A stretch of DNA of 64,000 nucleotides from Desulfosalsimonas propionicica (lineage in GTDB: Bacteria > Desulfobacterota > Desulfobacteria > Desulfobacterales > Desulfosalsimonadaceae): NCBI RefSeq assembly GCF_013761005.1, contig NZ_JACDUS010000007.1, forward strand, positions 1-64,000, written 5' to 3'. Position 1 is the first letter of the stretch, and each line of letters opens with the position of its first letter. The notes beneath the pieces were generated by a model. The model was not told where the DNA came from and did not search any database. It saw nothing but the letters and a program-made list of their open reading frames with translations. Below are positions 39,938-49,767 of the stretch, piece after piece. The translations under genes were made by a program, and so were the position numbers.

Positions 39938-41677
39938 TCATATCCTCCAGTTGATGCCCACAACCCAGGTCCGCGGCGGGGCCAGCAGACCGTCGGCATA
40001 ATAATAGGTTTTGTCGAACATATTCTCTATTTTCCCGAACAGTTGGAACCGGCTGAATGCATACTCGGCCCGCAGATCCGCGATGGAATAGCCCGGGATT
40101 TCCTTGGTATTTTGTTTGTTGCGATAGACACTGGAGGTGGATTTTCCGTCAAAGACCACTGAAAGCGCCCGGAGAGGCTTCCAGTAAACGGTTAAACGGC
40201 CCGTGTGACGGGCCTTGCACGGCAGCCAGAGCCCGGTTTCCGCGTCTGTTGCCTCCAGATAGGTATAAGAAGTTTTTAGCTTAAGGCCCTCCATCATCTG
40301 CCAGGTAAAGGCCAGATCCCCGCCCTGGTAGAGCACCTCGCCGAAGTTCTGATACCGGCCGATGCCCTCGTTTCCGGTTACATAGGTGATCCGGTCGCTC
40401 AGGCGATTGTAAAAGCCTGAGATGGTAAAGGAAAAACCTTCCAGCGGGGATGCGGAAAACTCCACGCTCAGATTGTCCGCGGTCTCCATCACCAGGTCCC
40501 GGTTGGGCCGGGTGGAGCTGGTTTCATTGTATCGCTGGTAAAACGACGGCGCGTTGTCGGTACGGCTGTAGGCAGCGGCTATCTGCCATGCCGCTTTTTT
40601 GTAAATCAGTTTGATCTCCGGGTTGACCGTATTGGCAAAGGCGGAATGGTAATTGCCGCGAAGCCCTGCCGTAAAGGTGACATGGCGGTCGGGAAACGTT
40701 ATGGATTGAGAGGCAAATAGCGAGATGGCGTGTTCATCCTGGTCTTCAAAGGCGGTGCCGCTGGCCTTATCCCAGGTCAATGCCGCCCCGCAGCTTAAAT
40801 CCCCCCGGTCTGTGGTGTGAAATGTTGTGGCTATATCCTCCCCGAAATTTGCGACCTCCAGGGTGTTGTCCACCCCCCGGGTTTCATCTGTATTGTCCCG
40901 CCGGCCCGCGTTATAATAGGTCCGGCTGTTTACCGGGTGAAAATCGGCTGTCAGCGAGTAGGCGGTGTTGCGCGTCTGTTTTCGGGAAAACGGTGTGGGA
41001 TAATCCGGAAGACCGCTCAAGCCTCGTTTGTCTTCAAGATAATCCGCTGAAAAGGTGATTTTTTTCTTCTCCTCCAGGTCATAGGAAAGCTTCAGGCCCG
41101 TCTGGTAGCGTTCCTTGTCGTTGTTTGTTTTATAGCCGCCGGTGGTTTCATAACCCCCGCTTACCCCCAGGCTGAATCTACCGCTTGTGGTGCTCAGCGC
41201 CGCACTATAGTCCTGTGTATTATGGCTGCCGCCATAGGCCTTGACGTATCCGGAAAGCCGGTGGTCCCTTTCTGTGGTGATCAGGATAACCCCGCCGCCT
41301 GCATCCCGGCCGTAGGTCAGCCCCCCCCTTCCCTTCAGGACCTCAATGTGCGCCACATCTTCCGGCGATATCATATCCCAGTTGACGCCCCCGTGGCTCG
41401 AGGTGGGATCGTTGATGGGCCGGCCGTCCACAAATACCTTGACCTTGTAGGAGCCGTGGATGCTCACCGAAGAATCTCCGGCCTGAACACCGGAAACGTT
41501 GTTTAAAATATCCGGCATTTTCAGGGCGTTCATAGCGCGGATCGCTTCGGCTTCAAGCACGACGGTATCTCCGTTTTCAGCCGCCCCGGCTCGGGCAGGG
41601 GTGCAGACGCATCCAAAGCAGAGACAGACGACCATGAACGAAAGCCTTATGGCTTTATTTTTTTGAAATAAATTCAT
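39938..41677 (-). CDS. TonB-dependent receptor inside the 12-gene operon (BtuB-like)
   Basis: This 579-residue receptor is short for the family. It has a signal peptide (about 1-32), a compact plug with VSIHGSYKVKVFVDGRPIND and VAHIEVLKGRGGLTYGRDAG, and a barrel ending NMFDKTYYYADGLLAPPRTW. No clear TonB box is seen, though VVLEAEAIRA near residue 40 may serve. The gene lies 19 bp after cobN and directly abuts chlD. Being locked between chelatase subunits in a B12-controlled unit, it likely brings the chelatase substrate, or the metal chelate, across the outer membrane (inference). Confidence 0.88.
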   Translation of the reverse strand: MNLFQKNKAIRLSFMVVCLCFGCVCTPARAGAAENGDTVVLEAEAIRAMNALKMPDILNNVSGVQAGDSSVSIHGSYKVKVFVDGRPINDPTSSHGGVNWDMISPEDVAHIEVLKGRGGLTYGRDAGGGVILITTERDHRLSGYVKAYGGSHNTQDYSAALSTTSGRFSLGVSGGYETTGGYKTNNDKERYQTGLKLSYDLEEKKKITFSADYLEDKRGLSGLPDYPTPFSRKQTRNTAYSLTADFHPVNSRTYYNAGRRDNTDETRGVDNTLEVANFGEDIATTFHTTDRGDLSCGAALTWDKASGTAFEDQDEHAISLFASQSITFPDRHVTFTAGLRGNYHSAFANTVNPEIKLIYKKAAWQIAAAYSRTDNAPSFYQRYNETSSTRPNRDLVMETADNLSVEFSASPLEGFSFTISGFYNRLSDRITYVTGNEGIGRYQNFGEVLYQGGDLAFTWQMMEGLKLKTSYTYLEATDAETGLWLPCKARHTGRLTVYWKPLRALSVVFDGKSTSSVYRNKQNTKEIPGYSIADLRAEYAFSRFQLFGKIENMFDKTYYYADGLLAPPRTWVVGINWRI

Positions 41678-41696
41678 GATTGTGTTTAAAAGCCCT

Positions 41697-44600
41697 CTAT
41701 TCGGTCCATTCCTCGATCTCGCCTTCCATCTCCAGGTAGGCGTTCCGGAGTTCTTCCGTCATCTGCTCATCCGCCTTCCACATGCCCCGGTTGATGGCCT
41801 CCAGGAGCTTGTCCAGGATGTTTTGCAGGGCAAAGGGATTGACCGATTTCATCCAGTCCTGCATCTCCGGGTCCAGGGCATAGGCACGGGCGATCTTTTC
41901 ATACATCCAGTCCTCCACCACCTCGGCCGTGGCGTCCCAGCCCAGCACCACATCCATCATATGGGAGATATCGCCCGCGCCCTTATACCCGTGCCGCTTC
42001 ATGCCGGCCAGCCATTTGGGGTTGACCAGGCGGGAGCGAAGCACGTGCTTGGCCTCCTCAAAGGTGGTGCGCATCTTGACGCGCCGGGGGTCTGAGGAAT
42101 CGCCCATAACGGAATAGGGCAGGCTCCCCCGCACGGTCTTGGCGGCCGCAATCAGTCCGCCGTAATAGTTGTAGTAGTCTGTGCAGGACATCATGTCGTA
42201 TTCTCTTGAATCCTCGTTTTTCACCGTCACGTCCATGCGCGAGAGCTGCCTGCGAAAGGCGCCGGCTTTGTGCTGACCGTAGGAGCCTTTGCCGTATGCA
42301 TGGGCGGAGTAGCGGATATAATTATTGCCGAGATCTTCCTGGGTCTCCCAGTTTTTGGATTCAACCAGCTCGGCAACCCCTGCACCGTAAGTGCCCGGGG
42401 GGCAGCCGAAGACCCGGAAGGTGGCTTCCCGAAAGGCGTCTTCCTCGCTCAGCCCTTCTTTTCGGTATTCTTCCATATCCTTGAATACGTTTCTTCTGAG
42501 GAAATTGGTCTCCGGTGGTTCCTTAAGGGATGTGACTATGCTCACGGCCTCGTCGATGCGTTCCACCAGATTGGGAAAAGCGTCCCGGAAAAATCCGGAA
42601 ATGCGCGGAACCACATCCAGGCGGGGGCGTCCCAGCTCCTGTGCCGGGATTACCTCAAAGCCGGTCACATTGCCGCTGCCCCTGGCCCAGACGGGCTTTA
42701 AGCCCATCAGATAATAGATTTCCGCGATGTCGTCGCCCCGGGTGCGCATGGTGGCGGTTCCGTATACCAGGATGCCGATGGAGTCCGGATAGTGGCCCGA
42801 CTCCTCGAGGTAGCGCGCAAGCAGGGCATCCCCCATCTGCACCCCCACTTCCCAGGCTGCAGGACTCGGGATCTTGTTGGGGTCCACCGAGTAGAAGTTG
42901 CGGCCCGTGGGCAGGATGTCCGCCTGCCCGCGGCTCGGTGCCCCGGACGGTCCCGGCGGGACAAACCGGCCGTCAAAGGCGGCGAGGCTGTTATCCATCT
43001 CTTCGGTGGATCGCCGGATATTGGGCACCAGGGTATCGGCGATATAGCAGAGAACCGCATCCGCTTCAGGCGCAGCCCGGCCCAGATGCTTTGAAGCGAT
43101 TCCGGCTGCAGCATCCGGCCGAAAGCCGGATTCTGAAAGCTCGCCCACCATTTCCAGGGCGGTTTCATGGGCCTGGCGGATAATATCTCCGCCGCTTTTG
43201 CCGCCAAAGCGATCCGGCCGCCGGCCCCGGTTTTCCAGGAGGTCATCATAGTCAAAGCCCATGGCATGCAACACGGCTTCGCGAAGCGATGGCGTGTCCC
43301 CGTTGGCAATACGGGTGAGCTGGACCACAAATTCATTCAGGCGTATATTTTCGGGATGCGTTCCCATGATATGCAGGCCGTCGTTGATCATGGTATCCGA
43401 GATCTCTTCAATATAGTCGTGAAGGCGCTCCAGAAAACCGTCAAAATCGGAAAACGCGTCTTCTTTGGTGATTTCCAGATCCCTGTCCAGGTTTCCCGCT
43501 TCCACCGCCTCCCAGATCATGGGCCGCAGCACTTCCAGTTTGCCCGGGTCTTCGGCCCCGGCTGCCGCGTAATCGTTGACCAGGGCTTGCACGCGGGTCA
43601 GATCGTCATAGAGATCCGCGTTGGTAAAAGCCGGCGTCAGGTGATCGATGATGCCTGCATAGGAGCGGCGCTTGGCCTGGGTGCCCTCGCCCGGATCGTT
43701 GATGATGTAGGGATAGACATTGGGAAGCTCCATGATGGAAAGATCCGGATAGCACTCGTTCGAAAGTCCCAGCGCCTTTCCGGGCAGCCATTCCAGGCTT
43801 CCGTGTTTGCCCACGTGCATGACCGCATCCGCCTTGAACACATCCCGGATCCACCGGTAGTGGGCGAGATAGTGGTGGGGCGGGGACAGATACATGTCAT
43901 GGTATATTTTGTCGATATTTTCCAGGTAGCCCCGGGGCGGCTGGATGGTTAAAAACACGTTGCCCTTTTGAATGCCGGCAAAATGCATCTGCCCGTTATG
44001 GACGAACAGATCGCCGGGGATCCCGCCCCAGTCTTCGTCCATTTTTTCCCGCACGCGGCGGGGGATTTCTTTGTGCCAGGCGGTAAACCATTTTTCATCC
44101 GCATGGGCGCAGGCCTTTTTTGCCATTTGATCCATGGGCAGCCAGCGCTGGTCGGCGGTCATGCGGCTTAAAAGGTCATTGGCCAGTTCATCGCCATTTG
44201 CATATTCGAAATCCGTTGCATACCCGGCTTGTTTCATCCGGTCCAGCAGCAGCTTGACACTGGCAAAGCTGTCCAGTCCCGCGGCACAGCCGATCCGGTC
44301 GTTTCGCGGCGGGTAATGGTGAAAGATAACAGCCACACGGCGCTCGGCAGTGGGTTTGCCTTTCAGCCGGCCCCAGTTGATGGCCAGGCGCGCCATTTTG
44401 TCCACCCGTTCCGATATGGGCTGATATTTGGCTATCAGCGCACCGGTAATCGGGTCGATGGTCTCTTGTTCGCGCGTTGCCACGGGAACGGAGATCAGGA
44501 CACCGTCAAATTCGGGCTGCGCTGCGGAAAGCGCCACGTCCATGGCGGTCATGCCCTGTGGGCTCTCCTTCCATTCGGCATAGGGCGAAAGGCATGTCAT

Positions 44601-45464
44601 GGCCTGGATCACGGGCACGTCCATGCGGTGATACAGGGACTTGTACTCCGGGGCCACCAGGGTGAGGGAAAACATGTTCGGGTTGATCAGTACATCGATG
44701 CGCGCACGGTCCCCGTCCATGAAATAGTTTTCAACTATATAATCCGCGCCGTGGTTGCCCCGGTGGGCGTCCTTGAAGCGGATGTGAAAGACCGGAATGA
44801 CGTTGGCGCCGGCTGCTTCCACCGATCGGATAATGGCGTCGATAAAGCCCAGGTTGTTGTTGAGCCAGTAGGTCTGGTAAAACCAGAGGCCAACGGTTAT
44901 CCTGTCCGGATTCACCCGTTCGGCCAGATACTCCGCAAGGGAAGGGATGTCCGGCATGTCCGGGTGATAGATGCCTTCATGGGGCAGTTCCATGGGCGGC
45001 CGGCAGGGCTCATCCGTATCAAAAAGCCGATTATGGAGATAGATCAGCAGCTGATGATAATTGAGGTGGCCGCCATAGCATAAATAGGCGTAAATCCGGT
45101 TCCAGGCTTCGGACGCGTAGTCGGGGGAGAACTCTGCGGCCGCTGCCACTGAATCCTCATCGCCCGCTGTGGGCTGGATATGAAGATACGGCCGTTTTAG
45201 CTCTGGTATTGCCTTTAACGCTTCAATCAAAGCATCAAAAGCAGGAAAGGAGTTTTTCCCGCCATGAAGGGTTACAATCACGATATCTGCGCAGAGAGCC
45301 TGCTCCACAAAGCTGTGTTGCCTGGAGTTGTCAAAAAGCTGGGTCTGAGTGCGGACGTAAATGGTGACTTGACCGTCATTTTTCCGGAAATGGTCAACCC
45401 CCTGGCTTAAAGAGGAAATTTCCATGGCGGTGGCAGAAAAATAGCATAAGGTGTAATGCCGCAT
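41697..45464 (-). CDS. cobN: CobN-type cobaltochelatase large subunit, copy 2
   Basis: This 1255-residue member of the CobN/BchH/ChlH family has the same landmarks as copy 1: FHHYPPRNDRIGCAAGLDSF, HVGKHGSLEWLPGKALGL, NDPGEGTQAKRRSYAG, PSRGQADILPTGRNFYSVDP and VLGWDATAEVVEDWMYEKIA. ATG 45464 is chosen over the longer frame to 45518 since AAAGGAGG lies just upstream. It follows btuD by 10 bp. ChlI and ChlD are in the same operon, so a complete three-subunit chelatase can be made. The metal and tetrapyrrole are not certain; cobalt and a corrinoid or its precursor are the natural guess given the B12 control. Confidence 0.92.
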   Translation of the reverse strand: MRHYTLCYFSATAMEISSLSQGVDHFRKNDGQVTIYVRTQTQLFDNSRQHSFVEQALCADIVIVTLHGGKNSFPAFDALIEALKAIPELKRPYLHIQPTAGDEDSVAAAAEFSPDYASEAWNRIYAYLCYGGHLNYHQLLIYLHNRLFDTDEPCRPPMELPHEGIYHPDMPDIPSLAEYLAERVNPDRITVGLWFYQTYWLNNNLGFIDAIIRSVEAAGANVIPVFHIRFKDAHRGNHGADYIVENYFMDGDRARIDVLINPNMFSLTLVAPEYKSLYHRMDVPVIQAMTCLSPYAEWKESPQGMTAMDVALSAAQPEFDGVLISVPVATREQETIDPITGALIAKYQPISERVDKMARLAINWGRLKGKPTAERRVAVIFHHYPPRNDRIGCAAGLDSFASVKLLLDRMKQAGYATDFEYANGDELANDLLSRMTADQRWLPMDQMAKKACAHADEKWFTAWHKEIPRRVREKMDEDWGGIPGDLFVHNGQMHFAGIQKGNVFLTIQPPRGYLENIDKIYHDMYLSPPHHYLAHYRWIRDVFKADAVMHVGKHGSLEWLPGKALGLSNECYPDLSIMELPNVYPYIINDPGEGTQAKRRSYAGIIDHLTPAFTNADLYDDLTRVQALVNDYAAAGAEDPGKLEVLRPMIWEAVEAGNLDRDLEITKEDAFSDFDGFLERLHDYIEEISDTMINDGLHIMGTHPENIRLNEFVVQLTRIANGDTPSLREAVLHAMGFDYDDLLENRGRRPDRFGGKSGGDIIRQAHETALEMVGELSESGFRPDAAAGIASKHLGRAAPEADAVLCYIADTLVPNIRRSTEEMDNSLAAFDGRFVPPGPSGAPSRGQADILPTGRNFYSVDPNKIPSPAAWEVGVQMGDALLARYLEESGHYPDSIGILVYGTATMRTRGDDIAEIYYLMGLKPVWARGSGNVTGFEVIPAQELGRPRLDVVPRISGFFRDAFPNLVERIDEAVSIVTSLKEPPETNFLRRNVFKDMEEYRKEGLSEEDAFREATFRVFGCPPGTYGAGVAELVESKNWETQEDLGNNYIRYSAHAYGKGSYGQHKAGAFRRQLSRMDVTVKNEDSREYDMMSCTDYYNYYGGLIAAAKTVRGSLPYSVMGDSSDPRRVKMRTTFEEAKHVLRSRLVNPKWLAGMKRHGYKGAGDISHMMDVVLGWDATAEVVEDWMYEKIARAYALDPEMQDWMKSVNPFALQNILDKLLEAINRGMWKADEQMTEELRNAYLEMEGEIEEWTE

Positions 45465-45474
45465 AATACCTCCT

Positions 45475-46752
45475 TTATGCCGCTGTGGGGGACGGATTAA
45501 ATGTTTGTTTTTGTTCATGATGTACCCATGCCCGGTGATCTATGGCTTCGAGCAGTTCGGCCGCATCCCGGCAGATGATGGGTCCATCTGTTGCTGGAAG
45601 GTCCGGGTCTGTTTTTTCGATTCCGTTGCTGCGCAGGCTCATTACTCGCTTGCCTTTTTTCAGGGCCATTTCCAGCAGCTTTTGGTTGCCCTGGCTTATT
45701 GGGCCGTGGCCGTTGTCAAACCCACAGTCAATGACCAGTTCGCAGGCATCGAGTTTTTTCCCGGCTTCAGCCAGGGTTTCGCTGTTTACCCATGTCATGG
45801 ACGTCTGTGTCATGCAATCCGCTCCCAGGCAACGCGCCACGTAATAATCCACATCATTGGAGCAGAGAATGCCTGTGGATACTGCAAATCCCCGCTTAAT
45901 CAGCATTCTGTATACCAGGGCCCCGGTGCCGGCGCCCGCCAGGACAAAAATTCGGCCCTTGCTGCCGGTTCCCCGGAACTCAATTCCCCCCAGCCGGCTG
46001 CTGAACCGGGCATCATTGAAGTCATAGAGATCCGCCACAACCGGACCGGAGAGCACGGTTTCGGGCATTCCCCAGGCAGACACCCCGCCGTCCTTGATCA
46101 GAGCCACTCGGTCGGATACCTTGGCGGCCACATCCACATCATGCAGTGAGGCCACCACCGTGATTCCGTGGCTGTGGCACAGGTTGCGAAGAATGGACAT
46201 AACTTCCATGCGGTGCTTTAAATCCAGGTGAAGAGTGGGTTCATCCAAAAGCAATAGCTGCGGTTCCTGGGCCAGGGCCCGGGCCACCAGTGCTTTTTGG
46301 CGCTCACCGTCGCTCAGATCGGAAAAGGAGCGATGGACCAGATTCCCGGCGTTTACAGCCGCAAGGGCTTTTTCAACCGCCCTGTGGTCTGCCTGATCCA
46401 TTTGCCCCAGAAAATCCGTGTGCGGATAGCGGCCCAAAGCCACAAATTCGAATACTGAAAAAAGCGGGGGCGAGATTTTTTCCGTCAGTACGACCGCCAT
46501 GTATCGGGCCAGATCCATGGCGGTGATTTCCCCTATGGGCCGGCCCATAACCTTTATGGCCCCTGCTATCGGCTTTAAATGCCGGGAAAAAGTCCGCAAA
46601 AGTGTGGTTTTCCCGGCGCCGTTGGGTCCCAGCAGAGAAACAAACTGGCCCGGCGCAAACCCCAGGGTCAAATCCGACAGCACAGTCTTGTCCTTGTAGC
46701 CCACCGCCAGATCAGTGCAGGACAGGATATGGTTTGGTTTGTTGTGATTCAT
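45475..46752 (-). CDS. btuD: Cobalamin/iron-chelate ABC importer ATPase with C-terminal extension (BtuD-like)
   Basis: This 425-residue protein starts with a normal ATPase of about 255 residues: Walker A LLGPNGAGKTTLLR (about 40), signature LSDGERQKALVARAL (about 152, with LSDGE in place of LSGGE), and Walker B LLLLDEPTLHLDL. About 165 residues follow, with a glycine-rich FVLAGAGTGALVYRML and CSNDVDYYVARCLGAD. Such extended BtuD proteins exist in archaea and deltaproteobacteria; the role of the extension is unknown. The gene overlaps btuC by four bases. It should power uptake through BtuC with BtuF. Confidence 0.85.
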   Translation of the reverse strand: MNHNKPNHILSCTDLAVGYKDKTVLSDLTLGFAPGQFVSLLGPNGAGKTTLLRTFSRHLKPIAGAIKVMGRPIGEITAMDLARYMAVVLTEKISPPLFSVFEFVALGRYPHTDFLGQMDQADHRAVEKALAAVNAGNLVHRSFSDLSDGERQKALVARALAQEPQLLLLDEPTLHLDLKHRMEVMSILRNLCHSHGITVVASLHDVDVAAKVSDRVALIKDGGVSAWGMPETVLSGPVVADLYDFNDARFSSRLGGIEFRGTGSKGRIFVLAGAGTGALVYRMLIKRGFAVSTGILCSNDVDYYVARCLGADCMTQTSMTWVNSETLAEAGKKLDACELVIDCGFDNGHGPISQGNQKLLEMALKKGKRVMSLRSNGIEKTDPDLPATDGPIICRDAAELLEAIDHRAWVHHEQKQTFNPSPTAA

Positions 46753-47798
46753 AATTCCACCCTCCTTTTAACCAAAAGCCCCATGACAATCGGTGCGCCG
46801 AAAAAAGCTGTGATTGCCGAAAGCGGCAGTTCAACCGGAGAAAGCAGCATCCGGGCGATAAAATCGCACAGGCTGGTGACCAGCGCACCCACAAGGCAGG
46901 CGCCTGGAATCAGAATCCGGTTGTCCGAGGTTTGAAACACCAGGCGCGCCATATGCGGAACAGCCAAGCCGATAAAGGCCACCGGCCCGGCCACTGATGT
47001 GATCATGCCGGCAAGCGCACAGGCGCACAGCAGAATCAGTATCCGGAAACGCCGGATGTTTACCCCCATGGAGGCGGCATAGGTCTCGCCCAGCAGGAAA
47101 GCGTTTAACGGCTTGCTTAAAAAATAAATCAGGGCCAGCACCAGGCCCCCGAAGATGAGTAGCATCCAGATCTCATCCCAGCCGAAACCTGAAAAACTGC
47201 CAAGCTGCCAGAGCACAAAGCCTTTTATTTTTTCCTTTTCCGCAAGGGCCGTGAGAATACTGGTGATTGCATGACATAAATAGCCCATCATCAATCCGAC
47301 AATCAGCAGGGTGATCCCGCTTTTTACCCTGTATGCGATGGCCACAACCACCATCATGACCGCATAGGCCCCGATAAAAGCGGCCAACGTGGTCACGAAC
47401 GGGGAAATTACCGTCATGCCGACAGTGAGAGTGGTGAGCATGACAAAGGAAACCATCACCGTGGCGCCCGAGGAGATTCCCAGAATGAACGGGCCCACGA
47501 TGGGATTGCGGAAGTACACCTGGAGCAAAAGCCCTGAAACCGCCAGGTAGGCTCCCCCCAAAATTGCCGAAATTGTCCGGGGAATGCGTATTTTCCATAT
47601 GATATCGTTATAAATGGCCGTGCTTTGCGGATGGATAAGGGCCTCCCAGATTTCCCCAGGAGAGATGGGAATCGAGCCCACCGCGATATTGAAAACCATC
47701 AGCAGGACAGTCAGCACTCCCAAAAGGACAAAACCAAAGATCCGCCTGTGTTCCCTAAGGGGGTGCCGGCCGGCTATGGGCTTTGCTGCAACGTTCAT
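46749..47798 (-). CDS. btuC: FecCD/BtuC-family ABC importer permease
   Basis: This 349-residue integral membrane protein has about ten membrane segments. The family motifs are LGGAYLAVSGLLLQVYFRNPIVGPFILG (given here only as the region about residue 95-120) and SVAGPVAFIGLAVPHMARL near 275, the coupling region for the ATPase. It directly abuts btuF and overlaps btuD by four bases. BtuC pumps cobalamin from BtuF into the cytoplasm; iron-siderophore permeases look alike. Cobalamin is favoured here by riboswitch control and by CbiZ in the same operon. Confidence 0.88.
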   Translation of the reverse strand: MNVAAKPIAGRHPLREHRRIFGFVLLGVLTVLLMVFNIAVGSIPISPGEIWEALIHPQSTAIYNDIIWKIRIPRTISAILGGAYLAVSGLLLQVYFRNPIVGPFILGISSGATVMVSFVMLTTLTVGMTVISPFVTTLAAFIGAYAVMMVVVAIAYRVKSGITLLIVGLMMGYLCHAITSILTALAEKEKIKGFVLWQLGSFSGFGWDEIWMLLIFGGLVLALIYFLSKPLNAFLLGETYAASMGVNIRRFRILILLCACALAGMITSVAGPVAFIGLAVPHMARLVFQTSDNRILIPGACLVGALVTSLCDFIARMLLSPVELPLSAITAFFGAPIVMGLLVKRRVEL

Positions 47799-48935
47799 TT
47801 ATCTTCTCCGTCTGGTTTCGGGATTGGTTTCCGGCAGTTCCATGAAATAGCGAAGCGCATCGTCCTTATACAATTCCGGATACAAGATGGCGGCGATTTC
47901 TTTGAGGATTTCATCCAGCCGGTGATAGGATTGTGCATAATGCGGCAGAGGCGCATACACCCTTCCGTCATTTAAGGGCCGTATGCCGGATAAAATCGGG
48001 TTCAGGCGAGCCAGGGCCTTTTTGGACGTGGCGCCCTGTTCAGGCGTGCGGTAAGTAAACAGGATGTCGGCTTCTTTGCCGCTGTAGAGAAACCGTTCTA
48101 CATTGATCTCAATGCAGGACGTGCCAAAGACGTCATCAAACAGGTAATCACTTTGAAGGGTATTGATCAGTTCGGCCACCCAGGCGTTGCCCGGTTCCAC
48201 CAGCACCCTTTTTTCGTAGATATCCCCCCACATAACCTTAAGCGGCGGCCCTGCATTATGGGTTTGTTCGCGGATTTCCGTCAAAGCGGTGTTGACCCGG
48301 TTGAAAAAACTCCGGGCCTGATCCTCCCGGTGAAAGAAAGGAGCCAGGAATTTGACAAAACGCATCCGGGTATTCAAACACATGGCCGTGGTTGAAGAAG
48401 TGATAACGCAGGGAATGTCCAGGTCATTGAGCATGGGAATAATGGAGCGGTCCCAGGTCAGCACCAGATCCGGCTGCACCTGATCCAGGCGCTCGAAATC
48501 AATGCTGTTGTCACTTCCCAGAAAAGCGATTTTTCCGGATTTCATACCGTTTCTGACTTCCGGGATATGCCATTTCTCTGTTGGATAAGTGGATCCCACC
48601 AGCGTTGTTTCCAAAACCCCCAGCGCTTTTAATACGGAAACATTAAATGCACCATATGCCGCAACGCGCTTGACCGGTGTTCGGATGAGACGGTTGGAAT
48701 CCACATTTCCGGGCGCAGGGGCGTTTTTCGGCACCAGCACCAGCCTGCGGCCGGCGCCGTCGCGTACCTCGGTTCGTCCGGGGGAAACCTTTTGCAGTGT
48801 AAATTCCCCCAATTGAATAAAGGACCTGTTGTTATCCTCCGCGTTGCCTTTATCTCCGGACTGACCGCATGCATAAACAAGTATGGGCAGCAGAAGGATT
48901 GGCATATATAGAAAAACCCAAAGCATTTTATTCAT
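47799..48935 (-). CDS. btuF: Periplasmic binding lipoprotein of the BtuCD importer (BtuF-like)
   Basis: This 378-residue protein starts with a lipoprotein-type signal, hydrophobic core then LVYACGQS, so it is probably anchored by Cys 23. The binding-protein domain shows VKRVAAYGAFNVSVLKALG (a variant of the usual start), LDQVQPDLVLTWD and the late DGRVYAPLPHYAQSYHRLDE. ATG 48935 is supported by AAAGGAGG; the longer start at 48953 would include this site. It overlaps the ResB-like gene by eight bases. It should catch corrinoids (or a similar chelate) in the periplasm for BtuCD. Confidence 0.85.
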   Translation of the reverse strand: MNKMLWVFLYMPILLLPILVYACGQSGDKGNAEDNNRSFIQLGEFTLQKVSPGRTEVRDGAGRRLVLVPKNAPAPGNVDSNRLIRTPVKRVAAYGAFNVSVLKALGVLETTLVGSTYPTEKWHIPEVRNGMKSGKIAFLGSDNSIDFERLDQVQPDLVLTWDRSIIPMLNDLDIPCVITSSTTAMCLNTRMRFVKFLAPFFHREDQARSFFNRVNTALTEIREQTHNAGPPLKVMWGDIYEKRVLVEPGNAWVAELINTLQSDYLFDDVFGTSCIEINVERFLYSGKEADILFTYRTPEQGATSKKALARLNPILSGIRPLNDGRVYAPLPHYAQSYHRLDEILKEIAAILYPELYKDDALRYFMELPETNPETRRRR

Positions 48936-49767
48936 CAGACCTCCTTTTTCCATTTTTGAGAGCCATCCAATCGGTCAGGTACAAGGCGATTCCGGCAGTA
49001 AACAAAAGCATGCCCAGCATGTATAAAAAGACCCCGGGATCTTTGCGGATGGTCAGATCGATCCGTTCGTTGCTGTTCATTCCGCTGTTTTTTTTCTTTG
49101 GCGCGAAATCCTTGAGAAAGATGCCGTAATTTTGAAAAATGACAGGCTTGTTATAGGAAAGATGGGCTTTTCTGCGGCGGTCGCCGTCGATAAGGAGCAG
49201 GCAAGCCCGGGGCCGGATCACATGCTGGTTAAAGGCAGGCATTCGGCCGCCTTTGTAATAATCCGGGGAAAAGGATTGGAATTGGATTCTGGCTTCAGTG
49301 TCGGGCAGCGTCAGGGAGGATCCGGGCACGAGTGTCCGTGCGTCCAGAACCCGGGAAAACGTATAACTGCAGAGATAACCGGTCAGGATAAGGATCAGGG
49401 CGTAGTGCATGAGATGCGGGGCAAGCCTGAAAAGCAGGCGCAGCCGCGGATACTTTTTGCGATGCCGGATCAGCCGCGCCACCCGATCTGTCGTGCACAC
49501 AAAGGTGTTGATGCAAAAAAGGGTCAGCAGAACCAGCAGGGCCAGCAGCCAGGCCGTGGATTTCAGGTTGCAGCGGCCATAGGTGTTGATCCAGGCAATG
49601 AGGCCCACGTCGTTTAAGGGCGCAAAAAGGATTTCATTGCGGTTCAGGCAGACATATCCGAAAGACAGATCCGCGGCCAGCAAAAGGCACAACACGATGG
49701 TCAGATGAATGCCGGCCAGCTTTTTCCATATGTAAGAAAATATTGGCATGGCATCTAGAACGGCCAT
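48928..49767 (-). CDS. ResB/Ccs1-like membrane protein
   Basis: This 279-residue protein resembles ResB of the system II cytochrome c maturation pathway. Two membrane segments lie near residues 20 and 70, then one near 120 (HLMHYALILILTGYLCSYTF), a periplasmic domain with LPDTEARIQFQSFSPDYY and NKPVIFQNYGIFLKDF, and a last segment near 250. It is shorter than typical ResB. It overlaps the CcsA-like gene by 13 bases and btuF by eight. No cytochrome c gene is near. A haem or tetrapyrrole-handling role tied to corrinoid uptake is possible but unproven. Confidence 0.75.
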   Translation of the reverse strand: MAVLDAMPIFSYIWKKLAGIHLTIVLCLLLAADLSFGYVCLNRNEILFAPLNDVGLIAWINTYGRCNLKSTAWLLALLVLLTLFCINTFVCTTDRVARLIRHRKKYPRLRLLFRLAPHLMHYALILILTGYLCSYTFSRVLDARTLVPGSSLTLPDTEARIQFQSFSPDYYKGGRMPAFNQHVIRPRACLLLIDGDRRRKAHLSYNKPVIFQNYGIFLKDFAPKKKNSGMNSNERIDLTIRKDPGVFLYMLGMLLFTAGIALYLTDWMALKNGKRRSDE

